A DNA stretch of 11,593 bases from Deltaproteobacteria bacterium (GTDB lineage Bacteria; Bdellovibrionota_C; UBA2361; OMII01), in NCBI GenBank assembly GCA_023262305.1, contig JALRCK010000038.1, forward strand, positions 1 to 11,593, given 5' to 3'. The notes under the pieces were generated by a model. It was not told the DNA's origin, ran no database searches, and was given only the letters and a program-made list of their open reading frames with translations. Below are positions 1-6,979 of this stretch, piece after piece. How positions within the stretch are numbered: position 1 is the first letter of the stretch; every line of letters begins with the position of its first letter. The translations under genes were made by a program, and so were the position numbers.

Positions 1-491
1 GATTCCGCCCATATAGGGGGTTATGGAGCAGAGTCAAACGCGCGTGCCCTTCAAGGTCTGTTTTTCTCATATTTGCTCGACGGGAAGGTAGGCTGGGGCT
101 CTCATCAATAGCCCGACGAACGATACAAAGCATAGGAAAGCCCAGTCGTTTTTTGCAAGTGCCTGATCGGAGGTGAGTGAATGAATGGATGTGACCAAAC
201 CATCAGGGGAGTGCAGATGGGGGCTCCACTGTCCTGTTGCTCGTCGATCGTGATTTTTCAACTCGCGATAGGGAGCGTTTTAGTCGTGGTCGAATAGTTG
301 CCTGATTGGGTATGTTGGAAAATCCCCTGGGTTGCAGGCTCGCCACGAGCCGGGACCTCTGGCAAAGTTATATCACCAGTTTATCTAAAATGAGACGGGA
401 GGAATTTTCACGTCCGAAGCCTAACTGTTCCTTCATCCATGCCGTGTGTTCTTCTCCACGTCCCTCTACGTATCCTCGGAGATCTCTTTTG

Positions 492-527
492 GTATATTCG
501 AGTTGTAAGGTTGAACCATCTCGATAC
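492..527. repeat. Bulged inverted repeat (hairpin)
   Basis: GTAT (492-495) and CGAG (499-502), separated by a 3-base bulge, are complementary to CTCG (520-523) and ATAC (524-527). GG (509-510) and CC (516-517) can add two pairs inside the loop. It lies just upstream of two further hairpins (533-549 and 557-665). Confidence 0.4.
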
Positions 528-532
528 AGATA

Positions 533-549
533 CACGAAGGCGATTCGTG
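533..549. repeat. Short perfect hairpin
   Basis: CACGAA (533-538) and TTCGTG (544-549) are perfect complements around the 5-base loop GGCGA. It is the middle of three adjacent inverted repeats in the region before tolB. Confidence 0.45.
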
Positions 550-556
550 CGCATCC

Positions 557-665
557 ATGGAGGGGCGAGGTAACACCGCCCGTGAGGTGTAACCCTCTTG
601 GTGAAATTACACATGCTGCATCGAGGTAGGCGATCCTTACGGGCGGTCATAGCCCGCCCCTCCAT
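557..665. repeat. Long imperfect inverted repeat with nested hairpin
   Basis: ATGGAGGGGCG (557-567) pairs perfectly with CGCCCCTCCAT (655-665). After a 7-base mostly mismatched internal loop, ACCGCCCGTGAGG (575-587) pairs with CCTTACGGGCGGT (635-647) with only one G-T wobble. Inside the large loop GTGTAA (587-592) is complementary to TTACAC (607-612). If transcribed, this would form a long GC-rich stem with an internal bulge. It could be a structured RNA, a regulatory leader or a remnant of a small mobile element. No known RNA family is recognised. Confidence 0.6.
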
Positions 666-806
666 ACGGTGACGGAATCTCCTCATTTTAGTGCCGGTTT
701 CCTCTTAACGTCGGTTGCGCGTCGCGCCTAGCTGGGGCATGAATGAAGGTCGAGGAATAAAAGGGCACAGCCCGCTTCCCCAAGTCCGTTGCCCGAAGGA
801 GATGTC

Positions 807-2096
807 ATGAAAAAGTTTCTAGCTCTGGTTGCCGTTATTCTTGTGTCCGCTGTAGATGCCGTTGCTCAAACGGATCTCTATGTTCGCGGCGCGGGGCGTC
901 TCATTCCGATAGCTGTTCCGCAGCTGTGTAATCAAGGCGAGCAGGGTGAGCCCGCCGTGGAGATCCCAGGCGTGATGCGACGCGACCTCGACATCTCAGG
1001 ATTTTTCGAGGTGTTAGATCCGAAAGGGTACATCGAGTCCGCTGGTAAGTGTGGAGCGCCGGAGACGACGGCGTTCTCGGATTGGAGTGCGATCGGACCT
1101 GAAGGGTTGGTCAAGGGGAAGGTATCAGTTTCAGGCAGCCGTGTAACGGCGCAGCTCTACCTGCTTGACGTCCAGAAACAGCAGATTGTGCTCGCCAAGG
1201 AGTATCAGGGCGATGTCGCGCAGGCGCGGATGATTGCGCACCGTTTCGCCAATGATATCCTAAAATACTACACTGGGTATCCCGGGGTATTTGGTACGGA
1301 GATCGCCTTCTCTTCGAGGATCGGCCGATTCAAAGAGCTTTTCGTAATGGACATGGACGGCAGCAACGCACGACAGCTCACAAACGAGCGAGCTCTCGCA
1401 ATGTCGGCATCGTGGGATCCCTCGGGATCGCGCTTGGTGTACACATCTTTTCGAAATAGGACCCCTGATCTCTTCTTGATGAACGTTGCGTCGAAGTCAG
1501 CGAAACAGATTACGCGAACGACGGAGCTTGAGATCGGCGCGCATTTCCTCGGGAACGATCGGCTCTTGGTGTCACGGACAGAGGGGAGTGATAGCGACAT
1601 CGTGATTATGTCGACCGATGGCACTATCGAGCGTCGATTGACGCCGCCAAATCGTGCCATCGACGTATCTCCAGTTCCATCTCCGGATGGACGGGAGCTT
1701 ATCTTCTGTTCAAATCGTGGCGGAGGCCCTCAGATTTACAAGATGGGGATCGATGGCTCCAATCCTCGTCGTATCAGTTTCGTGAACTCAAATTACTGCA
1801 CCTCCCCAGCGTGGGCACCGAGCGGGGATAAAATTGCGTTTGTCTGTAGAGCGGATGGCAACTTCCAGATGTTTGTGAGCGACGTGAACGGCGACAACGT
1901 GCTTCAACTAACTAGCTCGGGCAGCAATGAGGATCCGGATTTCTCACCAGATGGCAGGTATTTAACCTTCTCTTCTTCATACTTTGGCGGTGGTTACAAC
2001 ATCGCGATCATGCGCACAGATGGCACCAGCATCAAGCAGATCTCGAAAGCCAGAGGGGGGGATTTTGAGCCGACCTGGGGTCCTCTTCCTGAGTAG
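807..2096 (+). CDS. tolB: Tol-Pal system protein TolB
   Basis: TolB is the periplasmic beta-propeller of the Tol-Pal system, which binds Pal and helps outer-membrane constriction during division. The ATG at 807 is chosen because AGGAG (797-801) lies just upstream and MKKFLALVAVILVSAVDAVAQ is a normal Sec signal peptide, with the mature protein starting near QTDLYVRG. A TTG at 789 in the same frame is less likely. The product is 429 residues, about the usual family length. An N-terminal alpha/beta domain is followed by a C-terminal propeller with recurrent blade motifs such as PSGSRLVYTS, MDGSNARQLT, GIDGSNPRRIS and SPDGRYLTFSS. It is not preceded by tolA in this window, and pal follows only after 365 bases, unlike the tight tolB-pal arrangement of many proteobacteria. 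Identification is secure. Confidence 0.97.
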   Translation: MKKFLALVAVILVSAVDAVAQTDLYVRGAGRLIPIAVPQLCNQGEQGEPAVEIPGVMRRDLDISGFFEVLDPKGYIESAGKCGAPETTAFSDWSAIGPEGLVKGKVSVSGSRVTAQLYLLDVQKQQIVLAKEYQGDVAQARMIAHRFANDILKYYTGYPGVFGTEIAFSSRIGRFKELFVMDMDGSNARQLTNERALAMSASWDPSGSRLVYTSFRNRTPDLFLMNVASKSAKQITRTTELEIGAHFLGNDRLLVSRTEGSDSDIVIMSTDGTIERRLTPPNRAIDVSPVPSPDGRELIFCSNRGGGPQIYKMGIDGSNPRRISFVNSNYCTSPAWAPSGDKIAFVCRADGNFQMFVSDVNGDNVLQLTSSGSNEDPDFSPDGRYLTFSSSYFGGGYNIAIMRTDGTSIKQISKARGGDFEPTWGPLPE

Positions 2097-2123
2097 AGGG
2101 GCGCTTCGATGAGCAAAGTCATT

Positions 2124-2148
2124 TTAACCTGATTAAGTTGCAGGTTAA
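2124..2148. repeat. 8-bp inverted repeat after tolB
   Basis: TTAACCTG and CAGGTTAA are perfect complements around a 9-base loop. The position just after tolB suggests an mRNA 3'-end or processing hairpin, but no poly-T tract supports Rho-independent termination. Confidence 0.4.
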
Positions 2149-2430
2149 GTGCTTGCCAGGAGAGGAGTTGTCGAGTATCAAATACGCACCGCTTTCAACA
2201 GCGTACGGCAACACAGTGATCGTTCACCCGAGTGATCATGGTGTGAGTGCGGGTTAACTACCAAAAATCTGTTGGCAAGTGGGCGGATAAGCCTCTGGGA
2301 GATCTGTTGCGGAACCTAACCCCATCACTGAGGGTACATGGGAGTGCAGCGTTCAAACGGGTTTGCGAGAGTCGAAGGTCAGCCTAGTCAGCGCCACGGT
2401 CTGGTGAGCGGTATGAAACTGGTCTTTACA

Positions 2431-2439
2431 TGTTTTAAT
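2431..2439 (+). promoter_or_regulatory. Candidate extended -10 promoter for pal
   Basis: TG followed by one base and TTTAAT (2434-2439) resembles an extended -10 element, matching five of six TATAAT bases. No good -35 hexamer lies 16-18 bases upstream. Transcription would start near 2446 and leave a very short leader that includes the GAGGAG ribosome binding site (2448-2453). A separate promoter fits the long gap after tolB and the strong codon bias of pal. Confidence 0.4.
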
Positions 2440-2461
2440 CCACATTTGAGGAGATAGAGAT

Positions 2462-2896
2462 ATGCGAAGTTTGAAGGTATTAGCCGTATGCGCTATTGCT
2501 CTCTTGGCTACAGGTTGTGCATGCCGCACGGCGTCACCAGGTGGAGAGATCGGAGGAGGAGATGGTGGACCACTCAAGGACATCCATTTCGCTTTCGACT
2601 CATACAAGGTTGATGCAACAGCAAAGAGCATCGTTGCTACAAACGCAGCATGGCTTAAGGCTAACCCTGGCAAGACCGTTCAGGTAGAGGGTCACTGTGA
2701 TGAGCGTGGAACTGCTGAGTACAACATGGTGCTCGGTTCTAACCGTGCTCGTGCTGCTGCTGACGCTCTTCGCGCTGAAGGGATCGATGCAGCTAGCCTT
2801 AGCACAGTAAGCTATGGAGAGGAGCTTCCACTTGACCCACGCCACAACGAAGAGGCTTGGGCTAAGAACCGACGAGCTCACTTCAAGGTGAACTAA
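2462..2896 (+). CDS. pal: Peptidoglycan-associated lipoprotein Pal
   Basis: Pal is an outer-membrane lipoprotein that binds peptidoglycan through its OmpA-like domain and interacts with TolB. The start has a strong ribosome binding site, GAGGAG at 2448-2453, 8 bases before the ATG. The signal peptide ends in LLATGC, so Cys19 is the likely lipidated residue. A short Gly-rich linker follows, then an OmpA-like domain from about residue 38 to 144. VEGHCDERGTAEYN contains Asp80, and Arg95 in NRARAA is the second expected contact to diaminopimelate. The ending SYGEELP...NRRAHFKV is typical of Pal. At 144 residues it is slightly short for the family. Codons are strongly biased (GCT, CGT, AAC, AAG), more than in neighbouring genes, which points to high expression. 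A terminator follows directly. Confidence 0.97.
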   Translation: MRSLKVLAVCAIALLATGCACRTASPGGEIGGGDGGPLKDIHFAFDSYKVDATAKSIVATNAAWLKANPGKTVQVEGHCDERGTAEYNMVLGSNRARAAADALRAEGIDAASLSTVSYGEELPLDPRHNEEAWAKNRRAHFKVN

Positions 2897-2912
2897 GGTT
2901 AATCTCGCGGAG

Positions 2913-2940
2913 TTTGCTGCAAGTTAAGACTTGCGGCGAA
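2913..2940 (+). repeat. 12-bp hairpin in the pal 3' untranslated region
   Basis: TTTGCTGCAAGT (2913-2924) pairs along its whole length with ACTTGCGGCGAA (2929-2940), with two G-T wobbles and the tetraloop TAAG. It sits between the pal stop and the terminator. A stable hairpin here could protect the pal transcript from 3' exonucleases, or be part of a 3'-derived small RNA. Function is inference. Confidence 0.6.
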
Positions 2941-2959
2941 AACGACGCGGATTTATATG

Positions 2960-3000
2960 GACCCTAGGGCGAAGGTAGTCTTCCCCTAGGGTCTTTTTTT
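2960..3000 (+). terminator. Rho-independent terminator after pal
   Basis: GACCCTAGGG (2960-2969) pairs perfectly with CCCTAGGGTC (2984-2993). After a single bulged C the stem continues with GAAG (2971-2974) and CTTC (2980-2983) around a 5-base loop. Seven T residues follow directly (2994-3000). This is a textbook intrinsic terminator in the plus direction. Confidence 0.93.
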
Positions 3001-3012
3001 GTCGGAATTTTT

Positions 3013-3714
3013 ATGCGTGGATGCGTTTTAGTTTGTGTAGTCGCTCTTCTGTCAGGGTGTGCGGCTGGAGGGGGAAGTATTAAGTCGCTTGAGCGAAGCA
3101 TCGCTGACCTGCGCGCCTTGCAATCGGAGCAAACAGACGCCCTCAACTCCCTCGACTCCCAACTGAGGACCCTTGCCGGACGCGTTGAGGAGCTCGAATT
3201 CGCCCAGAACAAGCGCATCGGCTCAGAGGTTTCGGCCTTAAGAGAGGACCTCTCCACCCTTAAACGGCTTGTGCCTCCACCAGCTGCAGTTCCCGTTCCC
3301 GAGCTTGAAGCTGACGAGGCATGGGCCTCAAACCTCCCCGCTGAGCAAGCGCAGCTCTTTGCGGATAGCTTAGCTTTTATCAGAGAGGGGAAGTTTAGCG
3401 ACGCTATTCCCGGTCTTAAGGAGGTCTCAGGGGCACTAGGAGGCTCGCCAAAGGGTGATAAGCCTCTCTTTTGGCTTGGGGTCGCTAATGACGGATTGGC
3501 TCATACCAGCGAGGCTAGAGCCCTTTATTTTGAAATCTCCCAAAAGTACCCCAAGAGCAACCGAGCTCCGACAAGTCTGTATCGTTTAGCGCTCCTCCTG
3601 GCTCGCACGGGGGACAAGAAGACCGCCGTACTCAGCTTGCGCTCTCTTATCGAAAAGTACCCAAAGTCTCCTGAGGCCTCGATGGCCAAGGAGAAAATTA
3701 AAGAGCTGAAGTAG
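3013..3714 (+). CDS. cpoB: CpoB/YbgF-like Tol-Pal associated lipoprotein
   Basis: CpoB (YbgF) coordinates the Tol-Pal system with peptidoglycan synthesis during constriction. The product is 233 residues. A short hydrophobic signal ends in LLSGC, making Cys16 a likely lipidation site. E. coli CpoB is a soluble periplasmic protein, so lipid anchoring would be a difference. Residues about 22-88 are heptad-like and Leu-rich, as in the CpoB trimerisation coiled coil. A Pro-rich linker (VPPPAAVPVP) follows, then TPR-type repeats from about 110 to 230 with markers such as FIREGKFSDAI, ALYFEISQKYPKS and LIEKYPKSPEA. The ATG is only 13 bases after the T-run of the pal terminator and has no obvious ribosome binding site, so expression is probably low or depends on read-through. 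The start is fixed mainly by the signal peptide. Confidence 0.88.
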   Translation: MRGCVLVCVVALLSGCAAGGGSIKSLERSIADLRALQSEQTDALNSLDSQLRTLAGRVEELEFAQNKRIGSEVSALREDLSTLKRLVPPPAAVPVPELEADEAWASNLPAEQAQLFADSLAFIREGKFSDAIPGLKEVSGALGGSPKGDKPLFWLGVANDGLAHTSEARALYFEISQKYPKSNRAPTSLYRLALLLARTGDKKTAVLSLRSLIEKYPKSPEASMAKEKIKELK

Positions 3715-3769
3715 CCGTCAGCGCGTAACCCCTCTATGATGGGGGCGCAACACGAGCGTTCAAGCTTTC

Positions 3770-4714
3770 ATGGATAGATTTACCGTGCCACTCCTACTTC
3801 GCTTTCCTGCCAAGGTGCCTGAGCACCTCCGGGGTGGTGTTGTTGCGCTTGGCAATTTTGATGGTGTTCATCTGGGACACCGCCATGTGCTTCGATCGTT
3901 GGCCGAGGTAGCTAACGGGCTCCCTAGAGTGGTGGTGTCGTTTTATCCGCACCCGGTGCGTGTTTTGCGCGGAGACCGCGAGCCTCGAGCGTTGAGCAGT
4001 TTGCGGGAGAAGCGAGAGCGCTTCGGTGAGCTCGGCATCCAGCTCCTGTACGGAATTCACTTTACAAAGCAGTTTTCAAAGGTCACAGCACCGGAGTTCA
4101 TCGAGCGTGTTTTGGTCGAGGCACTTAACGCCAAGGTGCTTGTTGTTGGTGAGGATGTAGCCATCGGTCACAATCGAGAGGGGAATCTCGCCTTTCTCAA
4201 AGGTGAGTTACCAAAGCACGGGATCGCTTTGCATATAGTGCCAAAGTTTCTCTCAAACGGGGAACGCCCAAGCTCGCGGCGTATTCGTCAGGTGTTGGGG
4301 GAGGGGGATGTTCGTAGCGCCGCGGCTCTGCTCGGTGCTCCATTTACCGTGTCAGCTCGGGTAGGGCACGGTGATAAACGGGGGCAGAAGATCGGTTTTC
4401 CGACCGCCAATGTGATGTGTGGCGGACGACTTCTCCCGAAGCGTGGTGTCTACGCGGTTCGAGTGCAGCTGGGGGAGGGTCTCTTCGATGGTGTCGCAAA
4501 TATCGGAGTGCGCCCGACGTTCGGCGGGGTGGGGGAGCGACTGGAGGTTCACATCCTTCACCACACGTTTGGGAGTCTGTATGAGAAACGGTTGCACGTC
4601 AGTTTCATCGATCGACTTAGAGATGAGCGTAAATTTAATTCCCTGGACGAGCTAACGGATCAGATCAAGCTCGACATAGTGGATGCAGAGGCGAGATTGC
4701 GAGATGTCCGATAA
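3770..4714 (+). CDS. ribF: Bifunctional riboflavin kinase / FAD synthetase RibF
   Basis: RibF phosphorylates riboflavin to FMN and adenylylates FMN to FAD in the cytoplasm. At 314 residues it has the normal two-domain length. The N-terminal nucleotidyltransferase domain shows GNFDGVHLGH (28-37) and VGEDVAIGHNREG (126-138). The motif usually written ISSTxIR reads PSSRRIR here (residues 168-173), so the Thr is replaced by Arg. The C-terminal flavokinase domain shows GDKRGQKIGFPTANV with the PTAN metal/ATP motif (211-214), GVANIGVRPTFGG and Glu259 in LEVHIL, the expected catalytic residue. No strong ribosome binding site is visible before the ATG. A bulged GCGC/CCCC hairpin (3721-3748) precedes it without a T-run. 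The 3' end overlaps rluD by 11 bases. Confidence 0.96.
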   Translation: MDRFTVPLLLRFPAKVPEHLRGGVVALGNFDGVHLGHRHVLRSLAEVANGLPRVVVSFYPHPVRVLRGDREPRALSSLREKRERFGELGIQLLYGIHFTKQFSKVTAPEFIERVLVEALNAKVLVVGEDVAIGHNREGNLAFLKGELPKHGIALHIVPKFLSNGERPSSRRIRQVLGEGDVRSAAALLGAPFTVSARVGHGDKRGQKIGFPTANVMCGGRLLPKRGVYAVRVQLGEGLFDGVANIGVRPTFGGVGERLEVHILHHTFGSLYEKRLHVSFIDRLRDERKFNSLDELTDQIKLDIVDAEARLRDVR

Positions 4715-5678
4715 CCTGCACGCCTTTCAACACTCGGGAGCCGACGCTCGCCTGGACAAAATAATAGTAGAGCATCTCTCGCCTCGCCTGATGTGTAGTC
4801 GTTCGCAAGTTGAACGGTGGATTGAGGACGGTTCGGTTTCGGTAGATGGTAAGGTGATCAAGAAACCCGCATTCAAGGTGGGCGACGGGAGCCGAATCGA
4901 AGTGCGAGTCTCTCCGGAGAGCGCATCGCACCTTAAACCTCTTGAATTCTCGCTGGAGGTGCTGTGGGAGGACCAACATCTTCTCGTGCTCAATAAGCCC
5001 TCCGGGATCTCAATGCATCCGGGAGCTGGGAATGACACCCACACCATCGCCAACGCGGTTGTGCACCATGTCGGAAAGAAGCAGCTTGCGGTGGGAGAAG
5101 CGGATAGACCCGGTATCGTTCACCGACTCGACAAAGACACAACGGGTGTTGTTGTAGTGGCGAAATCAACGCCGGTTCACGCTGCGCTCTCACGCCAGTT
5201 CGCGGAGCGCACCGTTGGAAGAAGTTACCAGGCGTTAGTATACTCCACGCCGCGTGCGGTTCGAACGATTCAAGCAAGCGATCAAGGTGAGGTGACTGCT
5301 CCAATCGGACGACATCCCACCAACAGGAAGATGATGGCGATCGTTGAGCACGGTCGCCCCGCTACAACCGAATGGCGTGTGCTGGAGCGCTTTCCGCACG
5401 GCACGTTGGTTGAGTGCACTCTCAAGACCGGGCGTACGCACCAGATACGCGTGCACATGAACTCGATCGGTTCCCCGGTGATCGGAGATCGGGTGTACGG
5501 CGATTTCTCAAATCTTCCGAAACCCCTTCGTGTTGCAGCAGACGCTTTTGGCCGTCAGGCGCTTCACGCTGCGACGCTCTCCTTTACGCATCCTATAACC
5601 AAGGAGAGGCTCGCTTTCTCGGCGCCCTTGCCGAGCGACCTCGAAGAGTTGGTGCGAGTTTTTCGGGAGCGGGAGTAG
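4704..5678 (+). CDS. rluD: 23S rRNA pseudouridine synthase, RluD type
   Basis: Enzymes of the RluA/RluD family convert uridines in 23S rRNA to pseudouridine; RluD acts on helix 69. I chose the ATG at 4704, inside the end of ribF, because GAGGCGAG (4688-4695) precedes it at good spacing. An in-frame ATG at 4683 would add 7 residues but has no ribosome binding site. The 324-residue product has an N-terminal S4 RNA-binding domain (about 15-80, with SRSQVERWIEDGSVSVDGK). The catalytic motif is HRLDKDTTG with Asp143 as nucleophile. Further family motifs are LNKPSGISMHPG, TGRTHQIRVHM and IGDRVYG. Overlap with ribF and the close downstream pgeF suggest translational coupling in one operon. The RluD rather than RluC subtype rests on the S4 domain, the HRLDKDTTG form and the pgeF neighbour. 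Confidence 0.93.
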   Translation: MSDNLHAFQHSGADARLDKIIVEHLSPRLMCSRSQVERWIEDGSVSVDGKVIKKPAFKVGDGSRIEVRVSPESASHLKPLEFSLEVLWEDQHLLVLNKPSGISMHPGAGNDTHTIANAVVHHVGKKQLAVGEADRPGIVHRLDKDTTGVVVVAKSTPVHAALSRQFAERTVGRSYQALVYSTPRAVRTIQASDQGEVTAPIGRHPTNRKMMAIVEHGRPATTEWRVLERFPHGTLVECTLKTGRTHQIRVHMNSIGSPVIGDRVYGDFSNLPKPLRVAADAFGRQALHAATLSFTHPITKERLAFSAPLPSDLEELVRVFRERE

Positions 5679-5685
5679 TGTTCGT

Positions 5686-6438
5686 ATGAACCCAAAGTTT
5701 TCAATTGTAGATCAAGAGACACTCGCTCTCCTCGTCTACACCCCGTGGTGGGAGGAGGGGATTCTCCACGGAATGACCCTTTCTCCCTTTTCCATGGTGG
5801 GCGACTATCCGTCACCGCAAGCTTCTGAGTTCTGTCGAGCTACGGGAGCCTCATTGCTTGTGGCGCCTAAGCAAACCCATGGAGCCCTTTTCTTTGACGC
5901 TCGGGATGGTGAGTCCCTGAAGGATCCACACAACGGGAGAGGGTCGCTTGCGAGATGTGGAGAGTATGATGGGGTGCTTGTCCCGATGTCCCAGAACCTT
6001 CCGCGTGAGACGGTCGCCTATGCTATCGCCACGGCGGATTGTGTGCCGGTTGTGATGCGAGGGGATGCAGGATGGGGGCTCGCTCACGCAGGGTGGCGGG
6101 GGCTTGCTAACGGCATCATACAGAACGTAGCGCGGGGGCTTGGAGAGGTTGAAGAGGTCGCCATATTCGCCTGTGCTGGTGGTTCTGCCTACGAGGTAGG
6201 TAGCGAGGTCATAGACGCAATTGGGGAAACGGCCGCCTTCGTTGCCACCGGGGACTCGTTCCTTCTCGACACAGCCGAGACCGCCAGGCGACAGCTGCTG
6301 CCCTACGTTGCAGCCGAAGCTATTGAAACCTCTGGAATCTGCACGATACGTGACCCAAGGTTTCACTCATATCGCCGGGATGGGGCGCAATCAGGGCGCT
6401 CCTTGACCTTTGTGTCTCCCCCCTCCATCTATCTGTAG
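5686..6438 (+). CDS. pgeF: Laccase-domain protein PgeF/YfiH (peptidoglycan editing factor family)
   Basis: The family (also annotated polyphenol oxidase or multicopper oxidase domain) includes E. coli YfiH/PgeF, linked to removing wrongly built peptidoglycan precursors; related proteins act on purine nucleosides. At 250 residues the length is typical. The metal triad His65 (KQTHG), Cys119 (TADCVPV) and His134 (LAHAGWRGL) is complete. CAGGSAYEVG, and near the C-terminus FHSYRRDGAQSGRS, are also family signatures. It starts 7 bases after rluD, with GGGAG at 5671-5675 as ribosome binding site. The rluD-yfiH order is also found in E. coli, which supports both assignments. Confidence 0.94.
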   Translation: MNPKFSIVDQETLALLVYTPWWEEGILHGMTLSPFSMVGDYPSPQASEFCRATGASLLVAPKQTHGALFFDARDGESLKDPHNGRGSLARCGEYDGVLVPMSQNLPRETVAYAIATADCVPVVMRGDAGWGLAHAGWRGLANGIIQNVARGLGEVEEVAIFACAGGSAYEVGSEVIDAIGETAAFVATGDSFLLDTAETARRQLLPYVAAEAIETSGICTIRDPRFHSYRRDGAQSGRSLTFVSPPSIYL

Positions 6439-6520
6439 AACGGGGCTTGAGCTGACCGTTTCGGGCGAACTTTTTTGTCGTCATCAAGAAAATTTTCAAC
6501 ACACATCGTACGTCTAGAGG

Positions 6521-6526
6521 TATACT
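6521..6526 (+). promoter_or_regulatory. Candidate -10 box upstream of the DUF465 gene
   Basis: TATACT matches five of six bases of the sigma-70 -10 consensus and lies 58 bases before the DUF465 start in an AT-richer stretch. The -35 region is weak: TTCAAC at 6495-6500 is 20 bases upstream, longer than ideal. It suggests that the DUF465 gene is transcribed separately from the ribF-rluD-pgeF group. Confidence 0.4.
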
Positions 6527-6584
6527 AAAAGGGTCACGGCTGTGATTCCAGAAGTTCTAGTAACCTTGGGGTAGGGAGACCGTA

Positions 6585-6797
6585 ATGGAGAGCTACGAGC
6601 GAGAGAGGATTGAGAGAGCAGTAGAGACTAACTTTGAACTTAAAAAGTTGTACGAGCAGCACCTCGAGCTAGATCAAAAGCTCAAAAAGCTCGGGAAGCA
6701 GAGATTCCTTACCAAACAAGAAGAGAGTGAAGAGCGACGATTAAAGCAGCTCAAGCTGAGGGGCGTTGAGCGCATGCTCAGGATAGCTGCTGGCTAG
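6585..6797 (+). CDS. DUF465 (YdcH-like) small coiled-coil protein
   Basis: This 70-residue protein is almost entirely charged helix. The middle part, NFELKKLYEQHLELDQKLKK, followed by LTKQEESEERRLKQLKLRGVERM, fits DUF465/YdcH: a first helix with an EH.LD core, a short turn with a Leu-Thr, then a second Lys-rich helix, forming a helical hairpin. The function of the family is not established. The start is supported by AGGGAG (6573-6578), 6 bases before the ATG. No signal peptide or membrane segment is seen, so it is probably cytoplasmic. A -10-like TATACT lies upstream. Confidence 0.82.
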   Translation: MESYERERIERAVETNFELKKLYEQHLELDQKLKKLGKQRFLTKQEESEERRLKQLKLRGVERMLRIAAG

Positions 6798-6979
6798 CAT
6801 GTGCTCGAAGACCTCGCCTCAATGTGAAGCATGAGCTCCATACGATGGGGTCAGCCGGGAGGTCATAGCGCTCGCTGATCCCCGCTGCGCGAGGGAGAAT
6901 GCAGAACGGCCTTCAGAACGCTCGCATGTGGGGCGAAACTCCTACACCTCACTGCCTCCAGTAGAGTATATTAGGCGAC

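Larger units (their letters stand above)
368..650 (-). pseudogene. Possible small gene with a frame break right after its start
   Basis: On the minus strand a frame stays open from 646 to a TAA at 368-370 and reads as 92 residues of plausible globular protein. Its second half contains stretches such as ARIAFVYLYRDGS, LEYTKRDLRGYVEGRGEE and AWMKEQLGFGR. The frame has no usable start codon. One base out of frame, an ATG at 650-648 is preceded by GGAGG (663-659) with an 8-base spacer, which is a good ribosome binding site. The ATG overlaps the TGA (649-647) that closes the frame upstream. A single-base indel just after the ATG, a +1 frameshift or a sequencing error would join start and frame into a protein of about 95 residues. 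I do not recognise a family. The 5' half overlaps an inverted repeat, so the protein-like look there could be accidental. Confidence 0.3.
1..806. other. Long upstream region without a secure gene
   Basis: About 800 bases precede tolB with no protein I can name. tolB is usually preceded closely by tolA, and I see no TolA C-terminal domain here. The region contains a hairpin cluster (492-665) and a start-less minus-strand reading frame (368-646), both listed separately. A minus-strand frame at 67-261 could encode 64 residues with a hydrophobic C-terminal stretch, but it needs a TTG start and has no clear ribosome binding site. I found no tRNA, rRNA or convincing sigma-70 promoter. The tolB promoter probably lies between 666 and 790, but no hexamer pair stands out. 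Confidence 0.6.
2097..2461. other. Spacer between tolB and pal
   Basis: I see no gene in these 365 bases. A perfect 8-bp inverted repeat, TTAACCTG (2124-2131) and CAGGTTAA (2141-2148), lies 27 bases after the tolB stop. No T-run follows it, so it is not a classical terminator. A short open stretch ends at a TAA near 2258 but has no ATG. The right end carries the likely pal promoter and ribosome binding site. Confidence 0.6.

Noticed and set aside
67..261. Minus-strand frame of 64 residues with a hydrophobic C-terminal stretch
   Set aside because: It needs a TTG start, has no clear ribosome binding site and no recognisable family; it remains possible but unsupported.
574..584. ACACCGCCCGT-like match to the universal 16S rRNA region
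   Set aside because: Only about 11 bases match; the flanks do not resemble 16S rRNA.
641..700. 5S rRNA-like words (GGGCGGTCATAGCC, then CGGAA and AGTGCCGG at roughly 5S-like distances)
   Set aside because: The conserved central 5S core is not present, no matching 3' strand closes helix I, and the 5' segment instead pairs with 575-587.
3721..3748. GCGC/CCCC bulged hairpin before ribF as a terminator of cpoB
   Set aside because: The stem is interrupted by a 4-base bulge and no T-run follows, so termination is not supported.
6455..6478. Possible terminator after pgeF (GTTTCGGGCGAAC followed by six T residues)
   Set aside because: The stem is only about three base pairs with a workable loop, too weak to call an intrinsic terminator.
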